Shown here: positions 40,385 to 40,656 of the stretch, one piece after another
How positions within the stretch are numbered: position 1 is the first letter of the stretch
Layout: each line of letters opens with the position of its first letter
NCBI GenBank assembly: GCA_026710325.1
Contig: JAPORH010000017.1
Span: 1-40,656 of the forward strand
Origin: Litoreibacter sp.
GTDB taxonomy: Bacteria > Pseudomonadota > Alphaproteobacteria > Rhodobacterales > Rhodobacteraceae
DNA length: 40,656 nt
Reading direction: 5' to 3'
The notes under the pieces: model-generated
Database searches by the model: none
Told to the model about the DNA's origin: nothing
The model's input: the letters and a program-made list of their open reading frames with translations, nothing else
Position numbers and translations under genes: made by a program

Positions 40385-40654
40385 CTACCCGTCTACGCCG
40401 CTCAAAGGAGTTCCTACATTCAGCCCACCCTTTGTCCACCCATCAAAAGCTCTACGGACGAGTGGGCCAGTAGCGTAGTGAAAGACCAGCTCGTGGCGGA
40501 TGTCGCGCTCAAAGGTGGGCATGACTTTCAATAAGGCCAGCCTAGCAACTTCAACGGCATTAGCATTACCAAGCTCGGCATAAAACCAGACCTGATGGGC
40601 ATGATACCACGGAAAACCGGGCATCGGCACCTTCTCGATCTCCAGCAGTGCGGC
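40385..40654 (-). CDS. C-terminal part of a TPR protein (cut by window edge)
   Basis: The minus-strand frame is open from the right edge to a stop at 40385, giving 89 residues ending NVGTPLSGVDG. The segment has TPR-like helices (PWYHAHQVWFYAELGNANAVEVARLALLKVMPTF) followed by RHELVFHY and a WTKGGL end. Similar ends occur in adenylate-cyclase/TPR and winged-helix/TPR proteins, so the full gene is probably a regulator of that type. The N-terminal domain lies outside the window. Confidence 0.65.
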   Translation of the reverse strand, partial: AALLEIEKVPMPGFPWYHAHQVWFYAELGNANAVEVARLALLKVMPTFERDIRHELVFHYATGPLVRRAFDGWTKGGLNVGTPLSGVDG

Positions 40655-40656
40655 TT

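Noticed and set aside
1-40656. CRISPR array, prophage, rRNA operon or replication origin
   Set aside because: I saw no regularly spaced repeats, phage structural genes, rRNA sequence or DnaA-box clusters in reading the window.

Overview
The window looks like chromosome of an alphaproteobacterium of the Rhodobacterales, most likely a marine member of the roseobacter group. I infer this from the protein families, not from a database match. The markers are a ubiK | lgt-midA-pgeF block, a DUF6280-type protein divergent from efp, an Lrp-type activator divergent from putA, a cobQ neighbourhood, a CioAB-type bd oxidase with a DUF2474 miniprotein, a VPLPA-CTERM protein and a methanethiol S-methyltransferase-like protein. 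The sequence is GC-rich up to about 32.6 kb. After a tRNA-Cys it turns into looser, more AT-rich accessory DNA.

Layout. 0.3-4.6 kb: ubiK (minus), then lgt-midA-pgeF (plus), a structured leader with a 51-codon gene and a strong terminator, and a secreted TPR protein. 4.68 kb: tRNA-Leu(TAA). 4.8-11.5 kb: a tight seven-gene minus-strand operon reading FMO-like flavoprotein, two Rieske oxygenase alpha subunits, RidA-like protein, DUF1028 Ntn-hydrolase, LysR regulator and ArgE-type M20 deacylase. 11.6-16.1 kb: an Lrp/AsnC regulator divergent from arginase, ornithine cyclodeaminase, glutaminase and an AroE-like dehydrogenase. 16.2-18.7 kb: the cyanide-insensitive bd oxidase subunits and a 30-residue partner. 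18.7-22.7 kb: ABC1 kinase, TRIC-type channel, DUF6280 protein, EF-P and rhomboid protease. 22.7-26.6 kb: PutA and its divergent Lrp-type regulator. 26.6-32.0 kb: a membrane protein, cobQ, a PopZ-like acidic protein, a TolC-type outer-membrane protein and a PIMT-type methyltransferase. 32.5 kb: tRNA-Cys(GCA). 33.1-40.7 kb: DUF1127 + STAS pair, an Lrp regulator, an IS3 remnant, a VPLPA-CTERM protein, an alpha/beta hydrolase divergent from a winged-helix/TPR regulator, a MddA-like methyltransferase, a GNAT acetyltransferase and the C-terminal end of a TPR protein cut by the window edge.

How the genes fit together. The window encodes a full route from arginine to glutamate: arginase (arginine to ornithine), ornithine cyclodeaminase (ornithine to proline) and PutA (proline to glutamate), with glutaminase feeding the same pool and two Lrp-type regulators next to these genes. 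The seven-gene operon beside it has the content expected for oxidative breakdown of an N-containing compound. Both Rieske proteins carry Glu at the position bridging the two iron centres, as in carnitine oxygenase CntA, which points to a quaternary or N-methylated amine. The substrate cannot be read from sequence, and no Rieske reductase is encoded in the window. I regard this operon as the best candidate for a poorly described pathway. The PopZ-like protein, the DUF1127-STAS pair and the structured mini-gene unit at 3.5-3.95 kb are the next most interesting items.
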